DNA from: Calycina herbarum
Lineage: Eukaryota; Ascomycota; Leotiomycetes; Helotiales; Pezizellaceae
DNA length: 64,000 bases
Assembly: GCA_001414485.1 (NCBI GenBank)
Contig: LLEY01000179.1
Location: forward strand, 1-64,000
Reading direction: 5' to 3'
The position numbers were made by a program, and so were the translations under genes. This document shows, in pieces, positions 10,495 through 19,883 of the stretch (position 1 is the stretch's first letter; every line of letters begins with the position of its first letter). Below the pieces are notes generated by a model. It made no database searches, was not told where the DNA came from, and saw nothing but the letters and a program-made list of their open reading frames with translations.

Positions 10495-10750
10495 GTGCTC
10501 TTTGCTAAGCCGCGCTTTCAGGCGCAGCTGATCAACGGAAGGAGGATGTTGTTCGTAGGGGTAAACAATAACACCGCGAGACTGCTCACGAAACCGAAAG
10601 CGAAACAGCAACTTGCGGAGATGGAACGGCAACTTGCGGAGTTCCGAAAGGCATTGGCAGAGGCAGAAGCGCGAGCAGCGAGGGAGCAATAACTACGGGA
10701 AGAAGAACAGAGACGACGTGAAGCAGCCGAAGCTGCTGCAAAGCGATCTC
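10495..10750 (+). pseudogene. Coiled-coil gene fragment interrupted by an LTR
   Basis: One frame reads AKQQLAEMERQLAEFRKALA, then EAEARAAREQ, a TAA at 10690-10692 (one C-to-T change from CAA), then LREEEQRRREAAEAAAKRSL up to the LTR junction at 10750. The E/A/R/Q-rich heptads indicate a coiled coil; similar tracts occur in many uncharacterised fungal proteins. No domain beyond the coil survives. The gene is truncated by the family S LTR. Confidence 0.5.
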
Positions 10751-11033
10751 TGTGATGGAACCATCAGGAATTGATCGGAATGATCGGAATTGGAATTGCC
10801 GAGTCTACATGCTGAATGGGATACGATACGGATGTTGTTTCAGGATTTGGAATAGCCAGATGGCTCCGGACTTACTATTGTCCGAACCTCTTGTAAATAG
10901 CTGCCTCCTCTCTATCGGGAAAGACCAATTTGGTCTTTTCCTTCGTATCAGAGCCTAGTATTCGGATATGTCATTCTATCGAACGCACTTCTATATACCT
11001 CTTTTGTAGTAGTATCCGTTTCGTGCCGTTACA
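10751..11033 (-). mobile_element. Solo LTR, family S, copy 2
   Basis: 283 bp, reverse complement of the family S LTR: it begins TGTGATGGAACC and ends CGTGCCGTTACA. It is closely similar to 3498-3782. No 5-bp duplication flanks it (ATCTC versus CCCAG), so one side has probably been rearranged. Confidence 0.75.
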
Positions 11034-11317
11034 CCCAGCACTAGTAAAGGATAGTCCTAAAACAAAAAACTTTCATTTCTTTTCCCGCAGTTAAAGGTTA
11101 GCAGTATTATATAGCTTATTACAGAGCTGAATCAACCTGCTTAGGACTGTAAAGCCCGCAACGAGTCTTCTTTACTAACAAGCATAAAATATTCTTTTAA
11201 AGCGGGTATCTCGTATATAAAGCGTGCGAAAATCATATCCACTATTACCGCGTACTGCTTGCCTACTTATTAGAAAGCGATCTACTCCTGCCTAAAATTT
11301 TCATTCCACCTCGGCTT
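11034..11317. other. Coding-like debris of unknown origin
   Basis: On the minus strand a short frame reads DMIFARFIYEIPALKEYFML, then VSKEDSLRALQS and a stop near 11140. It follows the relic ending at 11318 and may belong to the same former locus. Nothing is recognised. Confidence 0.3.
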
Positions 11318-12010
11318 TTAGCTATCAGTGAAAGAGGCTGATGTACCGACTGGAGGCACCCTAAAACGTTTATACACCCGCTCGTTAATAACTCCTGCTT
11401 TAAATTTACGTTCTACATCAACCTACATAGGTTTACTATATGTTTGTAATAAACGACGGATAGTCAGCGTTAACTGTTTAATTAGGGTATCTAGCAGCGT
11501 GTTACGGATGCGTTTATTAAAGACTAGAAATTCTCGTAAGGCGATTGTCACGAATCACGTGTGAGCATGTGATGAGTGAAGACCAGGCGGCGCCCTGACA
11601 GGTTAAGCACTATCGGAAACTCTTATAATCCAAAAAAGAGGGATCCTTAGACTAGCTAAGCGATCCATGGATTTCCTTTGGTAAGAAGCATCACGTGACT
11701 TAGTCGCCTGAGTCGCCTGAGTCGCCTGTCGACTGAAGCGATCAGGGCGAGCGACTAGAGCGACTGGCACGGGAGATTACAGTTCTATATAAGACTGGCA
11801 CGTCTGCTATTAGATAGGAGCTTCGTGCTTAACTTTAGTTATTAATCTTATTATATTGTTTGACATCTTTGATATAAGTAACGAGTTCACTTCTAAGTGA
11901 ACAACCCGGCGCATCTGTACTTCTTACCTATATACCAACCTTCGAGACTTAGTCATCTTTGTTTAGTTCGTTTGAGTTTCGTTACAGCGATACGTTTTCC
12001 AGAACCTAGG
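11318..12010 (-). pseudogene. Unrecognised coding-like relic, split by a solo Gypsy LTR
   Basis: On the minus strand one frame runs from about 12010 through the solo LTR (skipping 11546-11986 plus one GCGAT) to a TAA at 11318-11320: KRIALREFLVFNKRIRNTLL, DTLIKQLTLTIRRLLQ, one TAG, then DVERKFKAGVINERVYKRF and RVPPVGTSASFTDS. It is coherent helical sequence of roughly 85 residues in a single frame, so real coding ancestry is likely. I do not recognise the family. It lies 1 kb from the bacterial glmU fragment and could share its origin. Confidence 0.4.
11546..11986 (+). mobile_element. Solo LTR of the chromodomain Gypsy family
   Basis: 441 bp from TGTCACGAATCACG to GTTTCGTTACA, flanked by a perfect 5-bp duplication GCGAT (11541-11545, 11987-11991). 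It is homologous to the LTRs of the full element at 26648-33896. Its CA/TG dinucleotides are mostly intact, so it shows the near-ancestral LTR: U3 array of GAGTCGCCT and GCGACT units (11701-11766), TATA box at 11786-11793 (CTATATAAGA), then a conserved R/U5. It arose by LTR-LTR recombination after insertion. Confidence 0.95.
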
Positions 12011-12179
12011 TCGCCAGGTCAATCAGCTTCCGAACCCTCTAAACAAACACCCCGAAAGCCAGGTCTATAGTGACTCTGTATACAGCATGTAATATAGTAA
12101 TCCCGGCTTAGGGGAGCGGATGTTCCGGTTCGGAAAAATGTGGGAGCAGCTATTACTATAGCAGCGAATAGTATTAAAT

Positions 12180-12415
12180 CAATCAATAGGTATTAATAAA
12201 CTGAAATCAATAGATCAACGCCTATATCAACGTATTAGAGAAAACACAAAATTGCAGCGTATAGCCTTGAAGTTGACGGATTTAAGTAAAACTCAGCGGT
12301 ATAGTTTGCTTGGTTTTTCAGAGGTTGCTCTTAGCATAGAACTACAAAGTGATCCTAAGGTCGCTTAGCGTATAGCATTGATTCAGGCTATGCGACTACT
12401 TTAAACATATTTATC
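12180..12415 (+). pseudogene. Unrecognised helical coding relic
   Basis: One frame reads INKLKSIDQRLYQRIRENTK, LQRIALKLTDLSKTQ, then SLLGFSEVALSIELQSDPKV, a TAG (probably from CAG), and RIALIQAMRLL before a TAA. It is amphipathic-helix-rich with no recognised domain. It lies between the solo LTR and the ankyrin and glmU relics. Confidence 0.35.
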
Positions 12416-12734
12416 TTTGAAGTATAGTTTCTCTAGTGCTTGTTTGAAATCTAGAAACCTGACGGGTTTTTTAAATCCGTTATCTGCTTAGTCTTAAGTG
12501 AGTTTGTTTGTATCGTAGTAAGCCGTAACTATAATAACAGGCAAATGTCGGCTCGTCTTATATTCTCGATAACGAATGGTAGAAAGCACTTCTTCACTAT
12601 CACTTCGTAATAGGCGGGCGAAAAAAAGCCACACTCCGATAAAGAAAGCGTTAAGAGCCTGTATTGTAGATATTTAACTCGACTCTGAAACATAGCGTAA
12701 TTCAATAGTACGTTCCTGTTATTTGATAATTGAA

Positions 12735-12895
12735 AATATTCATGCTTTCACAACACATCCGGAACGAGGAGAAGCTATTCGAAGGTATAAGTCAGCACAT
12801 ATAGGCTATGTAGAGATCAGTCGTTTACTTCTTAAGAACGGAGCAGCGGTGGATGCTGAAGATAATACAGTCAATCTCGGATTATATTCCGTAGT
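12735..12895 (+). pseudogene. Ankyrin-repeat relic
   Basis: The frame reads AHIGYVEISRLLLKNGAAVD, then AEDNTVNLGLYS. This matches the ankyrin consensus GHxEIVRLLLxxGAxVdaxDxxGxTPL with the usual spacing, about one repeat. Upstream residues (HPERGEAIRRY) may be a degraded preceding repeat. No start or flanking repeats survive. Ankyrin proteins are common both in fungal accessory genomes and in intracellular bacteria, which matters given the adjacent glmU fragment. Confidence 0.6.
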
Positions 12896-12906
12896 ATTAT
12901 AAGTAA

Positions 12907-13146
12907 TTATTTTTCATAGTTGTAAGTGGCGGACAAGGCCGGCGTATGTGTAGCAGATTACCTAAGGTGCTACATGCTCTAGGTAGTAAGCCGCTTTTAG
13001 CACATTTACTTGAAACGACTTTCAGACTGCAGCCGGACCAATTATCTATGGTGTTTAACCATCAGCAGATACACAAACAGCTCGATTCATTTAATAAAGT
13101 GAACTGGGTGCCCCAAAGAGAAAGCTTAGGGACAGGGCATGCTGCA
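12907..13146 (+). pseudogene. glmU: N-terminal fragment of bacterial-type GlmU (UDP-GlcNAc pyrophosphorylase)
   Basis: GlmU makes UDP-N-acetylglucosamine in bacteria; its N-terminal domain is the uridyltransferase. From 12907 one frame reads SGGQGRRMCSRLPKVLHALG, then KPLLAHLLETTFRLQ, and later NKVNWVPQRESLGTGHA. This follows the bacterial GlmU order closely: nucleotide loop LAAGxGxRM, SxLPKVLHxLxGKPML.HV, then W.xQxexLGTGHA. The first loop glycine motif reads SGGQGRRM and is preceded by IVV, as in LSVIVLAAG. Fungi use the unrelated-in-detail UAP1 (QRI1) enzyme, which lacks the PKVLH signature. Only about 80 residues survive; after GTGHA the sequence switches to antisense of the fungal HNH-like gene. 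Either an old transfer from a bacterium or an assembly join could explain it. Confidence 0.75.
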
Positions 13147-13147
13147 C

Positions 13148-14220
13148 GACCAGGCGAGGGCGTTCTCCTGCTAGGAAATCCGTGATCTTCGAGAGGATGA
13201 TCCAGGCGAAACGGGCCAAGAGGAATTCGGCACGGCAATAAGGGATAGGGTGGAATTTCACACCATGGTATGCCCAGCCCATCTCTTCGTAATCCGTATG
13301 GGCGACCATAGCCAAGACGTAATCCCCCCGGCTCCTCGAGGGTGTGGAAGCCAAACTTGCTTCTTATCACCAGCTATATATATGTCGGGACGCTGGAGCA
13401 TGAGATTCGCAGGATCCATGAGCCCAGTTACAACCTTCCGCTGATAACCCAAACGAGTCTTGTAATTCCTCATGTCCTGGAAGTTGAACCACTTTTCCTC
13501 CGTAAGAGGAACCAAATGTGCAATCTGAGGCTCAACATATCCTTTCGACACACGACAATATACATCGCGGCTATGGATAGTCGCACCCACGGAAGACTGA
13601 GTACGCTGGCGCTTGCGTCTGTCCTGCTGATATTCGACGTCCTCCTCCCCCGCAGCAACTGTCATCTTCCACTCGGCGGGTACCTTGCCATGAGGGAATT
13701 CCCATTGCTGAAAGTAAGGGACAATTGGCCATTTGTATGGCTTCGTGGAGGGGTAATCGGCAGCATTAACTGTTTACTAAGTAGATTAGCGCATGTACGT
13801 GGGATATATCATTGGATGAAACCAACCAATACCCGGCTCTGGGCTGTCTAAATGATAATAAAAGGAACCTCCGTTAGGGAACTTCAGAATATGGTCCCGT
13901 CCGCCCTCTGGAGGGACCAGAGGGGCAGCTCGTTCATCACCAGTCAAGCTTAGAAAACCCTCCCATCGACTGTTGGCGACGATGGCACATGCATCCTTTG
14001 CCAAACCATAATGAATGCCGCCTTCGGGATGGTCGATGGCTGGCAATTCGAAGAGGATATTGCAAGTGTCCGCATACCCAGGGTGGCGAAATTTGATATT
14101 CCGCATACAGCTGTCGGAGCCGCCTTCAATATACTTTTTCAAATGTAGATACGTATGATGAGCAGTGCTCTCATTGACCTCTGCACAAGGTCTAGGTGGA
14201 GTTTCAGGGTAGAAAGGCAT
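13148..14220 (-). pseudogene. HNH-like nuclease-domain gene, frameshifted and 3'-truncated
   Basis: Minus-strand model: exon 1 14220-13833 (start MPFYPETPPRP), a 63-bp GTATTG..CAG intron (13832-13770), exon 2 from 13769. Exon 2 reads WPIVPYFQQWEFPHGKVP, then CRVSKGYVEPQIAHLVPLTE, EKWFNFQDM, DPANLMLQRPDIYIAGDKKQ, WLPHP, then FHPIPYCRAEFLLARFAWII. The order C..S...AHLVP..E..WF, DpaNl..LR.DIH, ..LFARFAW matches a large fungal HNH-type family. The histidine expected in RxDIH is Tyr here, so the catalytic site may be lost. A frameshift lies in the G6 run at about 13325-13330 (C6 on the plus strand). The 3' end stops at RPRLVVQHA against the glmU fragment near 13146. Confidence 0.6.
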
Positions 14221-14775
14221 TCTTGATAAACATGGTTGATAGATCTCTAGGAAGTGAGAAGTGGAAGAAAGGTGGGCCGTTCCGAGTTTTACACTTGCCA
14301 GGATATGAACTACAAGACCGGGGGTGTGCAGAAGCCGGCTTCCCGAAGCAGATGCCTTGGAGCCTGAAGCTTGGGACGACTACCCGATGCAATGGATACC
14401 TGTGAGGGTAGCAGCATATTATTTGGGATACGGGAAGCTCTACAGGGCGATGTTCAGATCTTTGATTATCGGATATGGCTTTCACTGAGGATTGGGATGT
14501 AAATACGGGATGGGGTGAAGGGAAGAAGAGTTTGCGATTAGTAGGAAGGGGTATTTGATACTTTGTGATTGGGAAATCAAGTGGATGTAGAATGAGTCTG
14601 CTTTTATAAAGCTGGAGGTTGATTTCTCGAGGCTGGGATATAGAGAAGTTTGAGTTGAAGCTAGGAGATAGCTACTAGCAACCATTGCCTTCAGGTTTGT
14701 ATTTTGTGCTAACTCTAGACACCGAGCGGAGGGTGAGGCGGACGGTCCACGGTATAGGTTGTGGAATCGTAGAAC
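14221..14775. other. Intergenic upstream of HNH-like gene
   Basis: It probably contains the promoter of the minus-strand HNH-like gene. Pyrimidine-rich on the minus strand. No gene is supported. Confidence 0.45.
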
Positions 14776-14914
14776 TGTCTATTCGAATAGCATGATGCAA
14801 AAAGAGTGTATTACCGTTCGTGTATGTCGAGAGAAGTTAGCTACTCTATCTACTTAAATAGACCTTAAGCTAGAAGGTCACGTGAAGCGCTACTCGCTCT
14901 CGAATATACCGACA
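14776..14914 (-). mobile_element. Solo LTR of the Copia family found at 63.1 kb
   Basis: 139 bp from TGTCTATTCGAATAGC to CGAATATACCGACA. The block TCTACTTAAATAGACCTTAAG and its surroundings match the LTR at 63114-63263 that borders a Copia pol fragment. Orientation is inferred from that element. No target duplication is seen. Confidence 0.65.
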
Positions 14915-14994
14915 TATAGAGACTAAAAAGGGTAAATAATTTCGATATTAGATAATAAAGTAAATAGAAGAGATAAAATATATAGGAATTCTAG

Positions 14995-15305
14995 TGTAAC
15001 GGCACGAAACGGATACTACTACAAAAGAGGCATATAGAAGTGCGTTCGATAGAATGACATATCCGAATACTAGGCTCTAATACGAAGGAAAAGACCAAAT
15101 TAGTCTTTCCTCAAGAGAGAGTAAGGGCATCTATATACAAGAGGGCCGGACAATAACAAAAGTCCGTACTGATCCGGCTCTAACAATTCCGAAACCAAAC
15201 TTATACCGTAATCCTGTTCCGTAACCATCTGTGCCGTACTATACTCGGCACGTATTCTTGGCTGTTCCGATGGCTCGGCAATTCTATCAATAGCTGGCTA
15301 TCACA
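14995..15305 (+). mobile_element. Solo LTR, family S, copy 3
   Basis: 311 bp from TGTAACGGCACG to GCTATCACA with a perfect 5-bp duplication TCTAG (14990-14994, 15306-15310). It is homologous to 3498-3782 but more divergent, with fewer CA/TG dinucleotides. Confidence 0.85.
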
Positions 15306-16194
15306 TCTAGGACTTATATCCTCCGCTGTCTTACCTCGTATATACCTCGTAGAAGATTTCAACAAGAGTTAAAAGTGGTTTAGAATAATCCTAGAGAAGA
15401 AATAGAATTGTTTCCAAGTCTAGGTAAACTATAGAAAAGACGCGCTATATTATTAACTTAAAACTAGGCAACGTAAGGTCCTATCAACGCGTATAAAAAG
15501 AGAGTAAGCTATATGTTAAGTAGAGGGGTCAGTAGGAGTAACCTTTCGCTAGATTAAGAAATTCGTCATTGAAGCTTTTTTATAAAATATTTCTTATTCT
15601 TAGGACGAGGTGTATTTCGCCACCTTTGGTATACAAATTTGCACGTTTCGCCCGCTAGGATTATCACCTAGTCGTCTTTCCCATCGCGTTGAAGTTTGTA
15701 ATCGTCCCCTTCTTGAACAATATTTTCACTGACAGTTACACTGTAAGGATCCTATTCCGTGATTTGATGGAATAAACCTATTCCTTGTCGGGTTTTTGGA
15801 AATGCGATCTTCCTACTGGCATTGAAGGATTGAGGGCACCGTGGCAATGCTAGATGGATCTGGCGGCGGCATTGCGCACGGGGGACTTTCAAGGTGTTCT
15901 GGTTTGAATTGATGTGGAAAAATTAGTACTTTTGTTTGATTTTTGAGGTTACGGTGAAGGCATGATAGTTACATATTCGTCTGTGAGATGAAGTGTCGAA
16001 GTATAAAGGGATGAATAATCCTGTTGTAGGGAAGAGAGGTTAGTGAGAGGAAGATAATGGACCGCCACCAAAGGAGCCGCACCGCCACCAAATGCTTAGG
16101 GTTAGGGCACGACCAAGCCAACCCTTTGGATTGTCTATCACAAACAAACACTTTGCTCCCTTGTCTACTGACCATCCCTCCACCGTCTCTACAA
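15306..16194. other. Mostly non-coding, with two tandem TTAGGG units
   Basis: No convincing gene. The part at 15306-15560 has a RIP-like composition (CTATAG, TATA) and may be transposon debris. At 16096-16107 there are two TTAGGG units in tandem; two units can occur by chance. A 16-bp block ACCGCCACCAAA recurs at 16061 and 16081. Confidence 0.45.
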
Positions 16195-16939
16195 TGCCGC
16201 AAACAGCGATTGCTGATTTCCCAACAGGTAAGCAATTCTATAGGAGATCTAAAGAATTCCCCTCTCCCAATATCCTCCTGTCAAACTCATCCCGCTTTTC
16301 CAGGATCGGAACTCTTCCACTCCGCCCACAGCGACCTCTGGAACATCTGAGGAACGGAGGATCAGGAGACGCGAGTTCGTTCGCTACATGCGCGCGTAGC
16401 AAAGGTAAGAATTCTTTGGAGTTACTATCTCCTCCTCAGACAAAGCCGCCCGGCGGTGCTGAAAAGGAAGAAGAAGTTGTCGACAAAGCCTACTGGGAAG
16501 GCGGATGAGATTGTCTTCTGTGAGTCTGCCATCTGCCATCTGCCACTTCTGTCTACCGGTTAGGCCATGAGTCTGAGCCAATCCACAGCCTAATCCAGCA
16601 GTCAGCTAACAGCTCGCAGTACCCTCTTGGATACGCTGCCGATTTTACACCTCACAGACAACCCAACCCTCACAAGCGCACAACACCACACCGACCTGGG
16701 ACAATGCAATGAGATGTCGTCTTTCTTCATCCAGGTGGACACATTCGAGCCCAGAACCAGAGAAGCAGGTAACTTTGAGATATTGCTATTAGCTTGATTC
16801 ACCAAAACTTCAAACAGATAGGAAACATACCAGCAGAGCTTATGAGCTGTTCCAAAAGGTGTTCTTGAACTTTGAGGCGTGCACAGTCCAGGGAAATCGG
16901 TTACATCGGCGCCTCTTTAAGCCGACGACAGGTCTATAA
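16195..16939 (+). CDS. Hypothetical small spliced gene
   Basis: Fungal-type splice sites and coherent reading suggest a multi-exon gene. ATG at 16195 (MPQTAIADFPT), intron 16228-16303 (GTAAGC..CCAG), then TSEERRIRRREFVRYMRA to a TAG. A later exon, 16620-16768, reads LDTLPILHLTDNPTLTSAQH and MSSFFIQVDTFEPRTREA. Intron 16769-16817 (GTAACT..ACAG) joins in frame to RKHTSRAYELFQKVFLNFEA, stopping at TAA 16937-16939. The middle (16376-16519) includes a lysine-rich stretch, PAVLKRKKKKLSTKPTGK, in a compatible frame, but I could not find a phase-correct junction to 16620. The family is unrecognised. It may be a functional gene with a mis-modelled middle exon or a decayed one. Confidence 0.35.
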
Positions 16940-17587
16940 ATTCAACCGTTTCTTTCTCAGAACTTGAATCTGCACCGCTCTTTTTACATCTTTCAGGATG
17001 CAAGATCTGTACCTCCCGTCGCCCACCGACTAGCTACGCCTGTCGTGGCCGCCCATTGCTCCATTCATCATCAATTTGCGCTGCGTCTATCCCCCTCTCC
17101 TCTCCGACTTTCGTTCTCCAAAAATCGGGAGGAGTTTTGCTGCCGCTATCGACCTGCTCGACATCCCTCTCCCTCTCCATCATGCCCGAACTCCCTTCTC
17201 CAACAATCCTCCTACTCGACATCCCTCTCCCCCATGTGCCTCAACCCCAATTCTGCGCCTCGGGACAAATTTGTTAGACGGGACAATCAGTCAAACATGT
17301 CCCTGCTCTCGTGTCTCAGTCACCCGTCGGCGAATCTAATCGATATCTCCGCGATGGTTTCCCTGCACTATACCACAATGCAGTCAGGTTGGTGAGGCAA
17401 TTACGCAGTCCAGTCGATTACGTTCTGTTGTATTACACGTTAGTCGATGCCTAGTCGAATCCAATCAATATCTTCGCGATCGGCTTGTGATGTAGGCAGG
17501 TTGGTGAGGCAATTACGTAGTCCAATCGATCTGCGGGGACTTACGTTCCGGCGGTTGGAAAGGGAGTCGCGGCGAATGAGAAGGTGT
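16940..17587. repeat. Pyrimidine-rich region with a direct duplication
   Basis: 17080-17240 is C/T-rich with recurrent CTCGACATCCCTCTCCC. A 32-bp block starting CAGGTTGGTGAGGCAATTACG occurs at about 17385 and again at about 17498. No gene is supported. Confidence 0.5.
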
Positions 17588-18199
17588 TCATTTGTCTCGG
17601 AGGTTCCCGAGGCTGGATGTAGGCATTTGGTTATGTAGCGATGAGTCTAATCTTAAGACAGGAATGCGCACCTCTGTGTTTGCCAACGCTGCGAGACTTT
17701 CCGAGGCAACGAGCTTATTACTAACCACAGTAACAGCATCTCCTACCAAAGTTGCCGAGTCGTCGCTGCTATCACCCTCAGATTTCCCTTCCATATGTTA
17801 GCCAAGACATACCCGCTGCGGATCTTACACACCTGCTGCTGAGGAGAGTGACATGCCTCTTTTTCGGTCTTGACGACAGTTACACCATCTCCCATGTTGC
17901 TAGTTGAGGAGAGGAGTATGTCCTTGGGCTCGGTCTTGACCACAGTCACAGCATCTCCCGAGTCGTCGCTGCCACCAGTGGTTATCAGAGTCGCCAGGAT
18001 ATCTGCGCATTCTCAGGCTTTCGTGAGGGATAGCAGCGACGACTCGGGAGATGCTGTGACTGTGGCCAAGACCGAGCCCAAAGACATACTCCTCTCCTCA
18101 ACTAGCAACATGGTCAAGACCGAACCCGAGGACACACTCCTCCTCAACTAGCAACATGGGAGATGCTGTAACTGTCGTCAAGACCGAAAAAGAGGCATG
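17588..18199. repeat. Imperfect palindromic coding-type repeat (VKTE motif units)
   Basis: Left arm about 17850-17972 and right arm about 18033-18199 are near reverse complements around a 60-bp spacer. Both arms encode, outward on opposite strands, units like DSGDAVTVVKTEPKDILLSS followed by VTVVKTEKEACHS. The right arm contains an extra partial unit (VKTEPEDTLL). A more distant unit lies at 17588-17794 on the minus strand (SDDSATLVGDAVTVV). VKTE fits the sumoylation consensus (hydrophobic-K-x-E). The parent protein is not recognised; the right arm leads into the DUF7924 gene. Confidence 0.6.
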
Positions 18200-18266
18200 T
18201 CACTCTCCTCCTGCTCTCTCCTCCTCTGCTATGCTATCAAGCTAACTGAAGTCAAGTTTCCACAGG

Positions 18267-19692
18267 CTGAGGATCGAAAACGAAAACGATCGCAAGAAGA
18301 CGAAGCCCCTCTCCCCTCTACTACCACTCCCTCTACCACCGCTCCCTCTCAAAAGCGGCCGCGGGCGTCCCCTCCACGATCTACTCTCGAGAACACAATC
18401 GGCGAGGACACAATCGGCGAGGACACAATCGGCGAGAACGCAGCGGTCGGTGTCAGCGGGAAGGAGATCAACCCAGTCGAATACTGGACAGGAATTCCGT
18501 TGGCCTAAGGAATATTTCGAATCAGAGAACAAATCAGAGAACAACATGAATTATCTGCTTGCGAGGAAACAATCGGGTGCCGCACCCAGCTCTACCACCC
18601 CTACCGACCAAAAGTTGAGGGAAGCCAAAAGTGCCCCTTATGCGCGTCCGATCTATACAACTGTCCTTGCAACAAAGGGTAGCTTTATGCACAAGTCCGA
18701 ATTGGGTATCACAGAGGAAAGCAAAAAACTCTGTCAAACTTTACTTGAGGACGAACAATCAGTCCCTCAAGAAACCCTATTTCGTGACGATCTGTTTATA
18801 GAAACTTGCAAGAGTGCACAAGAAGGAAATGAAGCTATGGTTGTTCGAGACATTTCCCCACTGATATGTCCGTCCGCCCAAGTCTTAAGGATATATGGTG
18901 CCAAACATCTCAAGTCTTTGAATGAAAGTGTCAATGAAGGGTGGAATAGTGCCAAACCTTGTTGCGGTCCTCGTCCACAACCTGATTATTCTATAGGGTT
19001 TGACCGATCTGCATTTACGGACGATCAACATGAAAAGCTTACGCCTTTTGTTGGCGAACTTACAGATACTGTTACGTCCTATTTCTTGGGCACCTGGCGG
19101 ATGTTCTTCCCGTTCCTGACGTGCGAAGTGAAGTGCGTTCTCGATATCGCCGATCGACAGAATGCTCACAGCATGACACTTGTAGTGAGAGGTATTGTCG
19201 AACTCTTCAGGCTGGTAAAGCGGGAAAATGAAATCCATCGGGAAATCCTCGCCTTCTTGATCTCGCACGATCACCGGATAGTGAGGATCTACGGCCACTA
19301 CCCTATAATTAAGGGAGACGAGACTACCTACTACCGTCATCCGATCCATACGTTCGACTTTACAGCACCGGACGGGAGGGATAAGTGGACAGCATACAAG
19401 TTTACTAAAAACGTCTACGATATATGGATGTCGACTCACCTGAAACGAATCTGTTCCGCTATCGATATGGTGCCATCCGATTTGAATTTTGACGACTCGC
19501 AGCAATCCGAATCCGGACTTTTACAGGGGTTAGAAAGCCACCATCTCTAACTAATCGAGTCACGATTCCGCGTCTCTACTAGAGGAAGCCAGCGGTCAAT
19601 CTACTTCGGATACTTCCATGTCTCAGAGGATTGAGGGGGGAGCATTGAAAAAACCGAGGAAAAGGAATCGGCCTGTGAAATTACATCAGTGA
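18267..19692 (+). pseudogene. DUF7924-family gene with two frameshifts
   Basis: A large, uncharacterised fungal family. The basic N-terminal part begins after a CACAG acceptor at 18266 (EDRKRKRSQEDEAP, nuclear-signal-like), has a triplicated GEDTI unit, then INPVEYW. Around 18490 the frame changes, and the main frame reads FRWPKEYFES, MNYLLARKQSGAAPSS, APYARPIYTTVLATKGSFMH, KSELGITEESKKLCQTLL, then GPRPQPDYSIGF, FLTCEVKCVLDIADRQNAHS, REILAFLISHDHRIVRIYGH and DKWTAYKFTKNVYDIWM to a TAA at 19548-19550. A third frame continues the family's C-terminus (DSASLLEEASGQSTSDTSMS) to TGA 19690-19692. The conserved core CEVK..LDIADRQNAHS is intact. Two indels suggest a recent pseudogene; the middle frame alone (from MNYLLARK at 18546) would still encode about 335 residues. 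Confidence 0.8.
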
Positions 19693-19883
19693 ATAGCTTC
19701 GCCGGTCACAAGTCAGTATTTGAGGCGGATTGTTTACTACCGAGGGTTTGTTTTGGGAAAGCTGTACAAGGGCAAGTATGTACTGAGTGCTGCGAGGGGG
19801 ACCGAGCGTTGTCTAGTTTTAATACTATCTTTTGTTTTACATTTCTTAATTATGAATTATTAAACCACCATATATTATTATGC

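Noticed and set aside
12907..13146. Reading the glmU fragment as a fungal UAP1 gene
   Set aside because: UAP1 enzymes lack the RMxSxLPKVLH and LGTGHA pairs in this spacing.
16096..16107. Interstitial telomeric repeat (TTAGGG x2)
   Set aside because: Only two units with no degenerate flanking array; chance is adequate.
18885..19505. 206-codon minus-strand ORF
   Set aside because: It is the antisense of the DUF7924 coding region, whose plus-strand motifs are conserved.
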